64,000 bases of DNA from Aselliscus stoliczkanus (Eukaryota; Chordata; Mammalia; Chiroptera; Hipposideridae): positions 83,535,501 to 83,599,500 of the forward strand of contig CM066731.1 of the NCBI GenBank assembly GCA_033961575.1, given 5' to 3'. The notes below the pieces were generated by a model, which saw nothing but the letters and a program-made list of their open reading frames with translations, did not search any database and was not told the DNA's origin. The translations under genes and the position numbers were made by a program. Shown piece after piece: positions 1 through 12,875 of the stretch. Each line of letters begins with the position of its first letter. Positions within the stretch are counted from its first letter, which is position 1.

Positions 1-239
1 GTCACACTAGCCCATGCTTGGCCTTTAACAGTTCATTAAATTAATAGAGGCCACCTCTTTCTCTCATGCTAAATCAAACACTGTTTGTGTGCCCCATCTT
101 CCTTTGAAGAGATTTATCACATTTTGGAATTTAGTTTGTTTTCTTAGAACTTCAACCTCTGATAGGTTCAAGGAAAGTTTGATTTTGTATATTATCCATT
201 TTTTCCCTACTGCTAGGTTGGGAGCTACATTTTTCTATA

Positions 240-720
240 GTTTCTTACATTCTAAAGGTGGGCACATACTCTGTGCCAGGCTCTCTTCTGGAAAAAAACT
301 GTCAAGACCCATCTTTTTAAGGAATTTACAGTCTGGTAGACAGAGACAGACAATAAACAGATAGATTAATTAATTAAATAAATAGAAGATATACTCGTAT
401 GATGATATATGGCTATAAGAAAAAATAAAGTGAAAGAGCCTACAAGAAAAAATAAAGCACAGTGCAATGACTAAGAGTGATTTTGAAATGCTACTTTCCA
501 ATAATTATTGAGAAGAGACTTGAGAACTAACCAGGTATGCAAAGATATGGAAGAATATTCAAGACATAGTAAACCAGGAAGTAAAAAATGCATCAGTGAA
601 GTGAGGCATAGACTTAATATTTTCAAAGAATCAACAGAGAACTGATGTGGATGGAACACGGAGGATGATGGAGAGTGTGGAGGGAGATGAGATGGAGAAA
701 CTGGTGGAGGCATGATGTAA
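240..720 (+). repeat. L2-like old LINE fragment
   Basis: The stretch has the usual order of a mammalian L2 3' region: a 'tgtgccaggc' type motif, then a phrase about loss of a segment reading like 'gtctggtagacagagacagacaataa', then a decayed purine-rich tail. It is heavily diverged and the ends are approximate. The assignment rests on remembered L2 consensus. Confidence 0.4.
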
Positions 721-1589
721 AACTTTACAGTCTATAGTAAGATGTATGAATTTTATTGTAAGTAAGCTGGTATTCACTGGAGTGGTTTAAGCCAATTATA
801 CATAATGACATTCAGTCACTTGGTTAGATATAGTACTCTTAATAATTGGGGATTACATGAAGTTGGTTTCTTTCTGTGACTAGAATCCCTAGCACACATT
901 CTCCATTGATTCATATACTACTCAAAAATTTTGAAGTGCAAAGTATGGCAGAGATCACCTAGTCTCACCTCATTAGTGGGGTTTCTTATCCTACCCGTCC
1001 TATGAGAAGTACTGCCTTCATTCCACTCAGAGTTTTACGCATTTTTTTAAAGGAAAAAAATATCAAAATTTACTCTGTAACTTTGAATTCAGAATTCTTA
1101 AAGATCTAGTTGAATCTCATATCCCAAGGAGAAATTCCTCTAGTGGAACTGCACCACTTTGCAGATTAACTTCACAATATGGTTCCCACAAGGTTAGTGC
1201 TCAAAGTTCAATGACATGTATCAAATTTAAAACAGTAATGCATTTTTACCTACCTCAACCTAGAGACTTTACAGGAATGAGCATTTTCCAGGGGATTCTC
1301 CCACTTCTATGACTTTTGAATCAGGAAAAAAAGGCATCATTATTTATAGATTTGATTTTCAAAACCTCTGAGACTCAAATGCCAACTATCTCACCTTTTA
1401 AATGTAGCTAACAGCATTAGATGCCACTTACAAGCTGTACATTGAACTCTTAGAAAATATGAGGAACAGATTTTCAGAGAAATCATGCTTTTGAAATGCC
1501 ACAAAACCCACTATAGTCATTAAAGTCCATAGAACCCAAGGCTGAAGTTCCCTAATGAGAATGCCTTGCCTAGCATTTGCTCCTTCTCC
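721..1589. other. Unassigned non-coding DNA
   Basis: AT-rich sequence with no long open frame, no tandem repeat and no repeat family I recognise. Confidence 0.5.
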
Positions 1590-1755
1590 TATTTATTCTG
1601 TAATCAAATATTTACTGAGCATCTACTACAAAAGTCTCTATTTGATGTTCTATGAAGCACACAAAAAAATAGGCAACACAGCTACTGCACTGAAGGAGCT
1701 CCCACAGTCTAAAACAGGGGATGAAACAGGCAAAAATAGTTTTAGCTATAATAAC
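1590..1755 (+). repeat. L2-like fragment
   Basis: It contains a decayed form of the common L2 phrase running from 'atttactgagcatctactac' to 'aaggagctcccacagtct', about 100 bases later. Short and old; it could equally be a MIR relative. Confidence 0.4.
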
Positions 1756-3700
1756 ATAGGGGCCACTTCCATGCTGCAAAAGTCCTTAGCTTTTGGACAC
1801 TTATTGAAGTAAAGGGGCTCAATGCTTTTGCTGTAGGCTTTGGTGGTGACGGGAGTTATATGCTTGGGTATCTGAGACAGTGGAAATATAGTAGGTGCCT
1901 GACCAGGGCCTCGGAACCAGTGTGTCACGGATAGCAAAAGATGGAAAATTTAGCTCCAGAAGTGCTGTTCACATTGGGGTGGTAATTAGAGTCATGAGGC
2001 CAGATGAACCCTCAAATGGACAGTGTATAAACTGAGAACACTGAGGCCCAATCCTGGAGCTTCGGGGAATACGAATTCTTGCATAAAGCCTGCAGTCACG
2101 GCAGAGTCCTGCCTGTGTAGAAATCACATCCTGAGCCCTGAAGGTCATGAACACAGGTTTAACGAACAGCACTTGGGCCTGGTACAAAGCACCAAACAAA
2201 GAGCAATTATGCACCATTGACTCCAGGCTAAGTGTTTATGTGAAAGCTAGACATAGATTCCAAGGTATTTAACTTGACCTTTTGTGCATAAAAACCCTGT
2301 GTCAAAGGTTGACTGTTCATTTTTATTTAGTGTAAAGCAGAACCTCCACAGTAAGGAATCCTCCTTCTGGTTTTTCTGCTCCTAGGTAACTTGATCCTCC
2401 TGGTCCCCTGGGGAATCGCCAGGTAAATTGACCAAGCTCATAAACCCAAACTGCCTGAATCAAGTTTTGGTTTCTGTTCTTTCTTCAATTATAAGTAGCT
2501 ATCTCAGGGGGTCCTGGGGCTCAGAAGACAGAATTTATCTAACTGCTGCCAGAATGTAATTTAAAATGAGCCCAAGAGGAAAAGATCCTTCCCAAATATT
2601 CCCACTGTGGGACAAGGGGTGGGAGGGCGCTTGCTAGAGCCAGGCTTGAGGGCTGAGGGCTGAGGGCTTGTGAGGATGTTCCTGCTGACAGCCTTTCAGG
2701 GACTTTATAGAAGCAGCTAACATAGTTAACTGTATCTTCTGCCCTTCTTCCCTGAAAAGTGAGTTCATTCTCCCAGACGGACTCTGTCTTATGTATATAT
2801 AGCTCACACTGTGCAAGATTTGCAATTTACAGACAGAGTTGGTATAAAGGCATAATTGTAGCACAACTCTTTGCAAAACAGACTTTGCAAAACACTATCC
2901 ATAAAGACTTCCCAGCTGTTTTGTGACTGAGCCAGGACTTAAATCAAGGCTTACACCTCTTCCAGTGCTCTGCAACCTGACTCTAAGCAATGTGAAGCAT
3001 TTGACACAGAGCATGCAAATTGCTGGTAGGAGAGTGGCTAAAAAGTCATTTATTATTTGTCTGAACCATTGATGGGCCACAGAGAAGGGGCCGAAATTAG
3101 CAAGCCAGGAAGAAAGTCGAAAGGCTGAAGAGCAAACAGAAGGAGAAAGCAAGAGGGGAGGAGTAAAGCCTAAATGGGTGAACAGTCACTGAGGAGGAAC
3201 CTCAGAGGGTGTTAAACCCTGAACATTTGTGCTCTCCACGGTGGTGCAGAATTTGTATAATCCTGGAGCATGAAGCCAGGTGATGCTGTGAGCCAGGCAT
3301 GAGGCCCTTCTCTTAGTTCACTGTGGAGTGCATTAAGCCTAAGCTACTCAGATAGGAGGAGCTGATAATGAGGTTTGCCCACCTCATTTTCTCTCACATT
3401 GGAGGCAATCCAAATGGGGAGGAGGACAGGGGAAGGGCAGCTTAATGCCTTGCTGGAAAAGAAGATATTAGAACGTCAAAAACAAAACCTGCTCTCTAGA
3501 CTTCCCTTTGAGCCTGAAGATTGTCCAAACCAGCCAAAATGGAACCTGGAAAGGAAAAGTATTTTAAAGAGTAAGTTTCCCTCACCCACCCCAAAAAGCA
3601 TAGGGAATGAGAACATGTTTTGAAACCCCTTTGGGAGGTAACTCCTTGAATTGTGTGATGTGAGCACTCGCATTCCTATAGACCAAGAGGGCTACCCAAG
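1756..3700. other. Unassigned non-coding DNA
   Basis: No recognised family. The only local structure is a short tandem run of a 7-base unit (ctgaggg) near 2642-2667. Open frames here are short and have no protein features. Confidence 0.5.
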
Positions 3701-3742
3701 AAGGTATATGTGCCTGAGATATCCCTCAGGCACATATACCTT
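3701..3742. repeat. Perfect 18-bp inverted repeat (hairpin)
   Basis: The left arm at 3701-3718 (aaggtatatgtgcctgag) is the exact reverse complement of 3725-3742, with a 6-base loop (atatcc). Pairing does not extend beyond the arms. No known transposon end was recognised. It is shorter than a typical microRNA precursor; a replication template-switch duplication is a plausible origin. Confidence 0.9.
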
Positions 3743-4269
3743 CCATGACAAATAGGGTGACCTGGCCCTATGAGAGCCTAGTGACACAAGGAGGGGAGTA
3801 TGAAAAACGCAAATGTGAACAACAGGAATGATAAGTTAGCATAATTCTGGTTTAGAGATAAATTAATATTTATAAATATTTTGTCTTTTCTTCCTCCATG
3901 AAACATATGCAACGGTCGTTTACCTGGAAAGAGCATCTTTATTCTGTTTTCAAGGAGAGACACTTTCCGTTTAAAGGTGGTTGATATAGGGAAATGTTTG
4001 TACTTATATATGACCCATACATTGTATTTGATTGCAGGTTGCAAAGTTAAAAGAAAATAATGGTTGAACTCTAATAAATTTGGAACTGGTTCATAAGAGA
4101 AATTATTAAAATTACCTTTGAAATGAAAAAAAAGAGTGGAAGAATATACAGAAAATAAAATTGGCATGCTAATTATCTTATAGATATTAACTGGGAAACT
4201 ATTTGCTAGGGTGGAAAGACAGAGAGAACAAGATATCACTGGTTTATGTTAATACTGTTCATAATAAGA
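3743..4269. other. Unassigned AT-rich DNA
   Basis: A 153-codon minus-strand open frame at 3778-4239 spans most of it, but the predicted protein is low-complexity, rich in Phe/Leu/Ser, with no domain. I read it as a chance frame in AT-rich DNA. Confidence 0.5.
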
Positions 4270-4442
4270 AACTAATAGTATCTAATAAAAAAGGAGTTAA
4301 AGGTACTGTAAAAAAGATACTCATTGAAAGGCAGAGTAAAACAAAACAAAAAAAAATGAGCCTTTACAAATAGCAAGACAAATATCAAAAAGAGAGTGAG
4401 AAAACAAATACATTTATAAAACCACATAGTATAATACACATA

Positions 4443-4451
4443 TACACACAC

Positions 4452-4494
<43 letters not shown>
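4443..4494. repeat. (CA)n microsatellite
   Basis: Almost uninterrupted CA dinucleotides with a few CATA variants at the left edge. Confidence 0.95.
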
Positions 4495-4499
<5 letters not shown>

Positions 4500-4761
4500 C
4501 AAGCCAAAAAGCACTTTTATGAAAGTACACTTTATAATGCTAAAGGCTATATAGTTCACAGAAACATTAAATAATATCCATGCATCCAAAAAAACAGCAA
4601 CAGCTTGAATAAAACAGAAACTACAGGAGAAGCAAGGAGAAATAGATAGAAATGCACTAATAATAGACAACTTTAATGCACATTTCTCACAGTCCAAGAT
4701 AAATAAACAAAAATTTAGTCAGGATAAAAGATCTGAATAACACAATAAAACATGTAGCTCT

Positions 4762-4763
<2 letters not shown>

Positions 4764-4813
<50 letters not shown>
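4764..4813. repeat. (TA)n microsatellite
   Basis: About 25 uninterrupted TA units inside the old L1 fragment; likely length-variable. Confidence 0.95.
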
Positions 4814-4818
<5 letters not shown>

Positions 4819-4880
4819 CTGAATTCCAGTAACAGAAAATAACCTTTTTAAGTGCACATAAGGAATATTTTCATTTTTAA

Positions 4881-7324
4881 AAAAATGGGGGGAGTGTGTC
4901 TACTGACTCATGCCCCTGAGAAGTTTAGAGACTGATCTCATCCCGGTACTTAAACCAAGGACAATGTCAAGAATCTCTACCACTTGGTCCAGCTTTGTTC
5001 TGTTTTGGTTTAATTCGCAGGCAGGTGTTTTCCAAGAGGTGGCAAAGATGACCACCAGAAGCTCTAGCTTGCATTGTGGTAAAAGTTAAAGATTGAGACT
5101 TTGTCTTCTAATATCCATATCGGTTTGTAAAAAGAACTCTGATAGGTCATTTACTCATGTACCCATTCCAGCCCAATCACTGGAAATGAGGTACTCAAAT
5201 TGTTCAATCTGGGTCATGTGTCAATCTCAGAAACAAGGAGATGAATCCACATGATTGAAAGTCTCTGTAGCATCCTGCACACTAGGAGAGGATGCTCCTA
5301 AAAGAAAAACACAGGCCTTCATATTATAAGAAAGAAAAAGCTGGGCAAGCAAAAAGAAGAGTTGTGTGCCTCACTTAATGCAATGTGATGACTATTACAA
5401 TAAAGAAACAGGGGTAGAACACATAAAAGAGTGATTGACTCTATTTAAGGAAAACTTTTACATAGAAGATAAGGAATGGGTTTTGATAACAATATCAAGG
5501 GGAAGACACTGTAAGTGGAAGGAAAAGCACGTGTCAATTCACATACAATGAAAAAATGATACTGAGTAATTCAGTATCACTGGAGGGAGTGAAGAAGTTG
5601 CAGGAATGGTGAAACACGAGGATGGAGATTTCAGTAGGCTTACACCAGGAAGATCTTGTAAGTCATTGTGCTAGTCATTTCCCTCTGCTTTCAGTTCCAT
5701 TTCCACCATTTCTCTGCTCTGCAGGCAACTAGACAGTAAGGTCCTTTGCGGATTGGCTTTAAGTTTAAGCAATGGGAGGCATAGGTTGAAAGTGAGAGGG
5801 TGGAAGCACACAGAAACCAGAATATTTCTGTTTTGCTCTGCATTGAAGGGACTTTCCAGCATTTGCTCCATTATTTCAATGCCTGAAGCTCTTGCAAGAG
5901 CCCCTCTCAATGATCTCAGCTCCCACCTCTAATTTCCACCTCTCTCTTGCTAAGTCTGCATTGCCTTATCATCCTCTGATTTCTTGGCTCTTCCATTAGC
6001 TGTGTAACCAATTTTCTCTATTAAGTTCCATCTATTTGAAAACCTAGAATAGGTTGCATTTTACCTCATTGGACTATGACTAATATAGTAATACTATAGA
6101 ATTTAGACTATCCTGTGCATAATAAGAAGGGTCTTATTCATAGAGTGATATGTTTGATTTGTGCCTTAGAAAGAACCCTCAGGCAATAGTTGGGGGAGAA
6201 ATTTGAAGAAGGAAGATTAGTCAGAAAGCAAATGTTATATAAAAGACAGATGCTGAGTGTCTGAGCTAGAGCAGTGGTTGAGAGGATATATTAGATTAAT
6301 GATATATTTAGGAGGTGGCAGTGTAAGGTTCTAATGACTAATTGGATAAGAGAGTATTTGCATATAAGCATCAGGCATTTTAATATGAACCTGTGAGGTC
6401 TGTGAGGGAATGGCACTTTTTCTCCCTCATCTGCATTTTTTAATTCACATCAAATTCTAGCATCAAATGATTTGTGTCTGGGCTCACTTGGAGAGCAGCC
6501 TGGGAGTACAGTAAAAAGGAAGGTCCTAGAGCTTGCCAAGAAAGGAGTTTATTTCTGATCAATATATTCTTTGGTGTAAAAATACAGAGGGAAGAACCTC
6601 GGTGGAGAAACTGGGAGACTAGTCAGGGGTAAAAATGAAGTGACCAATATATCATTATAATGCCATTGGATGGCCCTGAGTACACTGAGAGCAGAATATT
6701 AAAGGAAATGAATCAAGCAACTTGCAACTTGAGTTTTATGATCTTCTCTCAATTACTGTACTGTTGTTCTCTTTCTATTAGTACTGATAATGAAACTTTA
6801 GTGGGGACAGAGTGATATGCCGCACTTTCCAAACACAACAGTTTAAGAATTGACCATTAATCAAGCACAACTACTTTGACCCTTCAAGCCATGAATTTCC
6901 TACTTCTGTCATTTCTTTTGTCCTCATAGGCAAAAGGACATCAGAATCTTCTCTATGTTTTATCCAATCCATGATTATGTTTCTGACAGAGGCACCATGA
7001 CCCTTGTCGTAGGAGAGTGTGGTTGACTCCATGATGCCTACATTAGAAGATTTAGAGCAAAGTTGGCTGTTCTGTCTCAGCCTAGCACATCCATATACTA
7101 AGCAACACATCCTGTAAGGTATGACGCCCCAAAGATATTCTGGTTTGTAAGTTGTTCGTGCTCTAATCACACTTTTGTTTAATGCTAAACTGGTGGCTGC
7201 ATTTATCAAACCTAATTAAAGTGCTAATCTTTAGGTGTCCCCTGACCCTTAGCTTTCCCTAATGGGCTCTGGCCATTCTAGCATTGGAATGTCTCAGAGA
7301 AGACATGCAGGTTTTTCTTCCACA
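4881..7324. other. Unassigned non-coding DNA
   Basis: No coding signal. Part of 4890-5290 may be an old unclassified mammalian repeat, but I could not place it. A short 9-bp hairpin lies at 5557-5579 (loop gtaat). Confidence 0.45.
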
Positions 7325-7830
7325 CCTAGAAGCTCAGCCACCCCTGTCCCAGTTATCTATTATTATGTAACAAATTAATCCAAAACTTAAAAATTTAAAC
7401 AACAATTTTATTATTTCTCATGATTTTGTGGGTTAGGAATTCAAGATTCAAGCAGACCTTAGTTGGGTGCTATTTCCATGTCATTAATTGAGGTCCCTTG
7501 ATGGTATTCAACTGATTCATAAGCTGGGTCTGGCAAATCTAATGTTGGCACTTAGGAGGGGATAGCTGGATATCTGGGCTCAACATCATTGTAGTCTCTG
7601 TATAGACATCTGATATGGTGGATTAGGACACCACAAGAGACATGGTAGAAGCTACATTAGCATGTATAATCTATGCATAGAGCACACTTCTGCTGCACTA
7701 GATTGGTTCAAGTTATCACAATTTCACCCAGATTCAAAGGAGAGGACATAGAACCCACCCCCAACTCTTGAAGGATGGAGTATCAAAGAATTTGAGGCCA
7801 CATTTGAAAACTACCAGACTTTCTTTAGAT
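7325..7830 (+). repeat. Old mammal-wide repeat, family 'X', copy 1
   Basis: It begins with 'cagttatctattattatgta' and runs about 500 bp through a phrase ending near 'cacttctgctgcactagatt'. The same order of phrases recurs near 24740, 44085 and 59480, so this is one interspersed family present four times here. I know the consensus as a common mammalian repeat but cannot name it with confidence. No coding potential. Confidence 0.55.
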
Positions 7831-8181
7831 ACAAATCCTCTATCAAAATTCAGCTCTAGAAATAACTTTTAAACAACTGTGCCAAAGCTACCACTCAAGG
7901 CATAATGTGAGTTTCACAAAATATAGTTACAAAATGTTAAACAGTTTTCTTAACTTCCTATGACTTTCAGATCATTTAAAAGGACAGTTTGCACTGGGAA
8001 GCCAAGAGTAGGATATAGTGTGCGTCATTTTGCAAAGTATTTTGACATTGGAATGTTCTAGAACTAGCTTTTTGCTTAAGACATCTTGAAAAGACTGAGA
8101 CAATGATTGAAACAAAGAGAAAATAAACAAATATCATCTCTTATGTGCTAGAAGATTTTAGGGGGATAGGAGTGAGAATAA

Positions 8182-8604
8182 AATTTTTTTTTAAAGATTT
8201 TATTGGGGAATCGGGGAAGGGGAACAGACAAGTTGCTGTCCTTTTGTTCTTCAGTCTAGTTGTGGAGGACATAGCTTCACTGGCCCATGTTGGTATTGTG
8301 ATCATTGTGCTCTTCCCGGATGAGGCAGTCACTCACTGGACATTGGACGGCTGCTCACAGCAGCAGCTCACAGCAGCTCACAGCAGCTCACGAAAGTTCA
8401 CACCAGCTGCCGGCCAGCCCCACTGCAGCCTACACCGTTGCGGGTGACTCACGGCATCCCAGTTCCAGGTCGAGCTGTTGTTCACCATCTTAGCTATAGC
8501 GGGCGCAGTGTCATTGGCCCTCATGTGGGATCTGAACTGGGGCCCTGCTGCTCAGAGCTGGCATCCCAAGCCAACTCTTAATGAACATGCCACTCGGCGC
8601 ACCC
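8182..8604 (-). mobile_element. Long composite tRNA-derived SINE, copy 1
   Basis: Read on the minus strand it has a tRNA-like head starting at 8604 (box B near 'gttcagatcccacat'), a variable GC-rich middle, then a tail (ccacaact, ggactgaag-like, agcaacttgtctgtt) ending in AATAAAATCTTT and an A-run. It matches the copies at 32901 and 45782. The middle contains a local expansion of 'cagcagctca' (8358-8392). Such elements are transcribed by RNA polymerase III and copied by L1 machinery; target-site duplications are not clear here. Confidence 0.85.
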
Positions 8605-10151
8605 AAAATTGTAAAGAATAAAGCAGACATCATGGTTTTCTAAGTTGACTTATGTACCTGGAAGGCATCTAAAGCTGAGTGGGCAATAAGAGCGCTATAA
8701 TGGGTTAAAAGGCAAGCTCATAGATGTCTCAGTTAATATGGAGGTAAAATAAGTACCTGCTTTAAGAAATATTAGTCATAAACTATCCAGAATATTTTAC
8801 AGGCTTTTTATTCTTTCTGAACATCTTAATTAAAATTTAAAATGACTGACAATACTAACTTCCTTGAGAACTAAAGGAGCATCCACAGAAGTCCATGGAA
8901 TGTGCAGTGTCTTGCAATCCTTGCTGAGGGCAAAGCAATGCCATAAAACAGTAAGATGTTAATTATTTATTATAGGGTTATGGAAGAGGCCAAAATATAG
9001 GGCCTCTTTTACTTTGGGGATTTGGGTTTGCAAGTTACAGGACAGAAGGGAAATAACTTTGAAATTACAGGAAATCAGAGACAGGAAATTTTGGTTTTGG
9101 TCAAAAGCCATAATGTCTTTTGGTGAACTCCGTTTGATAAACCTCAACAATAACTGAAGGGGGTAGGGAAGCCCATTAAGCTGTTTCAAGACCTGGATAT
9201 ATTTATGTGGAAAGATATATGGCTTCATATTACTTTCAGCATATTAAGGTGCCATTCAAAAACAAGATGATCTACGGTGTTCATCATTCACAACTTACTT
9301 TCATACAGATTGGGAACAGTACCCACCAAAGATCCCACCATCTAGCCAAAACACAAAATACAAAGAACTGTGGGGTCTGGTTTTGATTTGGGAACACGAT
9401 GAGACCACTGGAAACTGCTGCAACACTGAGAGGACCTCTGGGCTCTTACCGGGTCTTGATGGAGACAGACGTGGATGGTGAGGGAAGAGACAGGGCCAAA
9501 TAAGGTTGGCATGTGGCATGGTGAGGGCCTGTGTGCCTTTCTCTCTTTATCTTCACAACACAGACACCTCTATGTTGCTGCTCCCATTCGAACAATGAGG
9601 GAATGGGGAATAGAAATGCTGGGACAAGGGACCAGATGATACTTGCAAAGCAATGTCTTTGTGTCACATGTTTCTCTTTGCCAAAGGAAGTGACTTCTAC
9701 AAGCCCTCTCCACCATTTGTCCACTTCTCTACCTCTTTTAAACTAAGGAACCACTGGCCAGTGTTTCCCAGGTGTGCAACAACAGTACTTTCTCTGGGCC
9801 TTTGCAGGATGACTGTAGATGGTGTGCAGACACGGCATGAAATGACATTGGCTTGCACAGTGAGAAAGTGGGTCCCTTTTGAATACTCTTTAACCTTCTG
9901 ATTATATCAGATCTCCAGCACTTGCCAATCTTTTTTTTTTTGACTTCTACACGCAACAGGATATAGCCAGAACTCAATAACCTTGTTTTGTTTACATTCT
10001 ATTTCTTTTTATAGTTATCTTCTTTATGTTGCATGTGACTCCAACTTTTCATGTAATGATATAATGCTTCCTTATAAAATAAGTTGAAGTCTGAAAAAGG
10101 GAATCAATTTAAATACAAAATAGTTAGTATAGTTCATGTGGCATGAGAATA
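8605..10151. other. Unassigned non-coding DNA
   Basis: Nothing recognised apart from a short T-run at 9932-9941. Several overlapping short open frames on both strands at 9301-9977 have no protein features. Confidence 0.5.
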
Positions 10152-11439
10152 CAGTCATGCATTGCTTAATGATGGGATATGTCTTGAGAAATGCATCGTT
10201 AAGCAATTTCATTATTATGCAAACATCACAGTGTACATTTACACAAGCCTAGATGGTATAACCTACTACACATGCACACATAGGTTACATGGTACAACCT
10301 GTTGCTCCTAGGCTACCAACCTGTACAGCATGTTACTGTACTGAATACTATAGCCTGTTGTAATAATGGTGAGTGTTTGTGTATCTAAACATATATAATC
10401 ATAGAAAAAGTACAATAAAAATGTGGTATAAAAGATAAATGATACACCTGTATACAGCACTTACTATGAAAGGATCTTGCAGGACTGGAAGCTGCACTGG
10501 GTGAGTTAGGGAGTGAGTGGTGAGTGAATGTGAAGGCCAAGGACACTACTGTACACTGCTGCAGACTTCATAACTACTGTCTTATATAAGACCTCCCCCT
10601 GCTTCCTTTCTACAGGGTCAGAAATAGAACAGCGAAGCTGTTGATGCTGCTCCATGAACAGGGATGTGGGCTGGATTGATTGGAAATTTCGAGGAGAAAC
10701 TGGCTGGGTGAGGGGTAGGTCACCATAACAGTGACTGTTAGAAGGGAGTGAAAGGTGGCTTGAGGATCAATAGGAATAAAAAATCAAGATGGAGAGACAA
10801 AGGAACATAGGGATGATCATGCAATGTGTTTTTGGCTACTGCAAGTTGGAGCAGTGGTTAGATTAAGGAATTTTGTGGGAGTCATTAAAAGGAGGGTGTT
10901 TAATTTGGAGAGGATGTAGAACTGAGGACTCGATGTTCTGATCGTTACAACCTGAAAATGTTTCCGAGGCGCAGCGACAGGCTGGCTCCCCACTACCACA
11001 GAAACCTTGCACGAAAGCGACAGTGACACCTAATACTTATTAAGGTAGCTCCTGTGGACCTGTGTCCTTGTACAGGATCTTAGGTCCTCAACAAAAAGTG
11101 TACAGCAATGGACTCTGAAGACCATCAGGCTAGATCTGGGAGGGCTATAGCACCCTCTGAATATGCACCACTGAGGGGACAGGCTCCTCTGTGCTGAACC
11201 AGCTCCATGGCTGATATAATCTGTACACTCAAAATTGAGGGGCTGTGAATGAGAGGGAATCTATTGCCAAGCCCTGCAGCTCTTGCTCCTATCAGAGGAA
11301 AAAAAAAAAAAATCCTCCTGAACCACATATCCTTTCATTTCTTACAAAAAATACAGCTTCAGTATAAGTTTATGGGATCACCATCATAAATGAGGTCCAT
11401 CGTTGACCAAAACATCATTATGAGGTAGATGCATGGCTG
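10152..11439. mobile_element. Old non-autonomous DNA transposon (Tigger-like)
   Basis: The left end reads cagtcatgcattgcttaatg and the right end, reverse-complemented, begins cagccatgcatctacctcat, giving short similar terminal inverted repeats that start with CAG. The bases before the left end are TA, as expected for Tc1/mariner-superfamily elements. The phrase 'cctagatggtataacctact' is typical of a known mammalian element of this type. No transposase frame survives; the centre (about 10620-11340) is probably unrelated or strongly diverged. Confidence 0.55.
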
Positions 11440-12369
11440 GGTAACAAAAATCAAGAAGGTAGGAAGCAATTGATTGCAGTGTGAGAAATACTAACCTAAT
11501 ATGGCTCTCAAAGTTATGTAAGGAAACTGAAGCCCTGAGAGCCTAGATAACCTGCCCACGTCACCTAAATACATTTTTATCTCTCCATTCACCCATTTGT
11601 TAATTTATTTGTTTTTATTTTTATTTTTTGCATTTGTTTTAATATAGAATTTGATCCTATGCTACAGTGTAGCTCTTGGGTCTCCTGTGTCCCTGTCTGG
11701 GATCCTCTCCATGCTCAGATGACTACTTACCACCTTGTATGAAAAAATAAAGGACCTAAGAGAAAGTGGCTGCTATTTCAATCCAGAACTGCAATATGCA
11801 TGTTAGAATACATGCAGCTGTAAGCAACAGAGTAGCCAGCTCAAAGTAGCTTAAATAATATGGGGTTATTGTTTTGTCACTTAACAAAAAGCCTTAAGCA
11901 AGGATTCTGATACAGAGAAAGGTAACTATTGACTCAAATCAGATAATAAGTTTTAAAAACATTCTGAGTAAGATCTTTAGTGGGAGATCATCTGTGGCAC
12001 CTTAGGCATCAAGATAAAGTAGAAGAAGACAAATATTTTCCCTACATGTCCCAGTGATGTTACCCATTTAAACTCAGGGGAAGGGACTAATGCCTGGTAT
12101 TGACAGAAAGTGGGTGTGACAAGGAGTTGGAGTGAGGGGCACATACTTAGAGAATCTGCTGGCTGGCATGTGGCCTGGGCAGGAGGGACTATAGGACAAA
12201 ACAGTGGGGACGGGGCCAGCTGGCAGTGTGCGACTTGAGGTGCATAGTCAGGTAATCAAAGATAGAAACACAGTCAGAACAGTAAAGCCCCAGATTCCTG
12301 GTGCAGGGGCACAAGCAGGTTGGAGCTCAAAACCTAGCCCAGACCTATAAGGTCCCTGCCTGTCTGTCT
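11440..12369. other. Unassigned non-coding DNA
   Basis: 11800-11960 may be an old mammal-wide repeat (atgcagctgtaagcaacaga motif) but is too diverged to name. The rest is unassigned. Confidence 0.4.
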
Positions 12370-12875
12370 AGCCTCATTTTTTGAACTTTTTATTGAAGTA
12401 GAACATACCCAAATTAAAGGTCATGAATTGTAAATGTGTAGCTTAATGAACTTTCCCAAACTGAACACACCCATGGAACCAGCACCCAGATCATGACACA
12501 GACTATTGGCAGCACCCTAGAAGCCCCCTCACAACAGCTATCTAATCATTAACCCTCCAAAGGGAACCATTACTCACTCAGCTTCTGTACCTTCTGGAAA
12601 CACGTACAGTGTATCTGCTCGTGTCTGATTTGCCTCATCCACCCTTCTGTTTGTAAGACTTCACCATACTGTCGTGTACAGTTGTGGTTCATTCATTCTC
12701 ATAGCTGAATAGCTTTTCAATGTGAATACACCATAATTCATTTATCCATTCTTCTATTGATAGGCATTTGGATAGTTTCTAGTTTGGAGGTATTACCAAC
12801 AGTGCTGTATATTTGGTGCACAAATGTACATTTTCCTGTGAGGTATATACCTAGGAGAAGGGCTGGGTCATAGTG
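12370..12875 (-). repeat. Old L1 3' fragment
   Basis: On the plus strand the order 'ttttattgaagtagaacata', 'cagcacccagatcatgacac', 'ctattgataggcatttggat' and 'gagaagggctgggtcatag' is the antisense of an old L1 3'UTR and ORF2 end. It is degenerate and non-functional. Confidence 0.7.

Larger units (their letters stand above)
4270..4880 (+). repeat. Old L1 fragment (ORF2 endonuclease region)
   Basis: From about 4600 the order of phrases (agaaatagatagaaatgcac, agacaactttaatgcaca, ctgaataacacaataaaaca, taacagaaaataacctttt, aagtgcacataaggaatatt) follows the plus strand of an old mammalian L1 ORF2 endonuclease region. It is interrupted by stops, frameshifts and two microsatellites. Family age is a guess (L1M-like). 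Confidence 0.55.

Noticed and set aside
3701..3742. microRNA precursor
   Set aside because: The stem is only 18 bp with a 6-base loop and no extended pairing, shorter than a normal precursor.
3778..4697. Long minus-strand open frames (153 and 141 codons)
   Set aside because: The predicted proteins are low-complexity, and part is read from a (CA)n tract and an old L1. No domain or gene context.
8145..8447. 100-codon plus-strand frame
   Set aside because: It is read through the antisense of a SINE.
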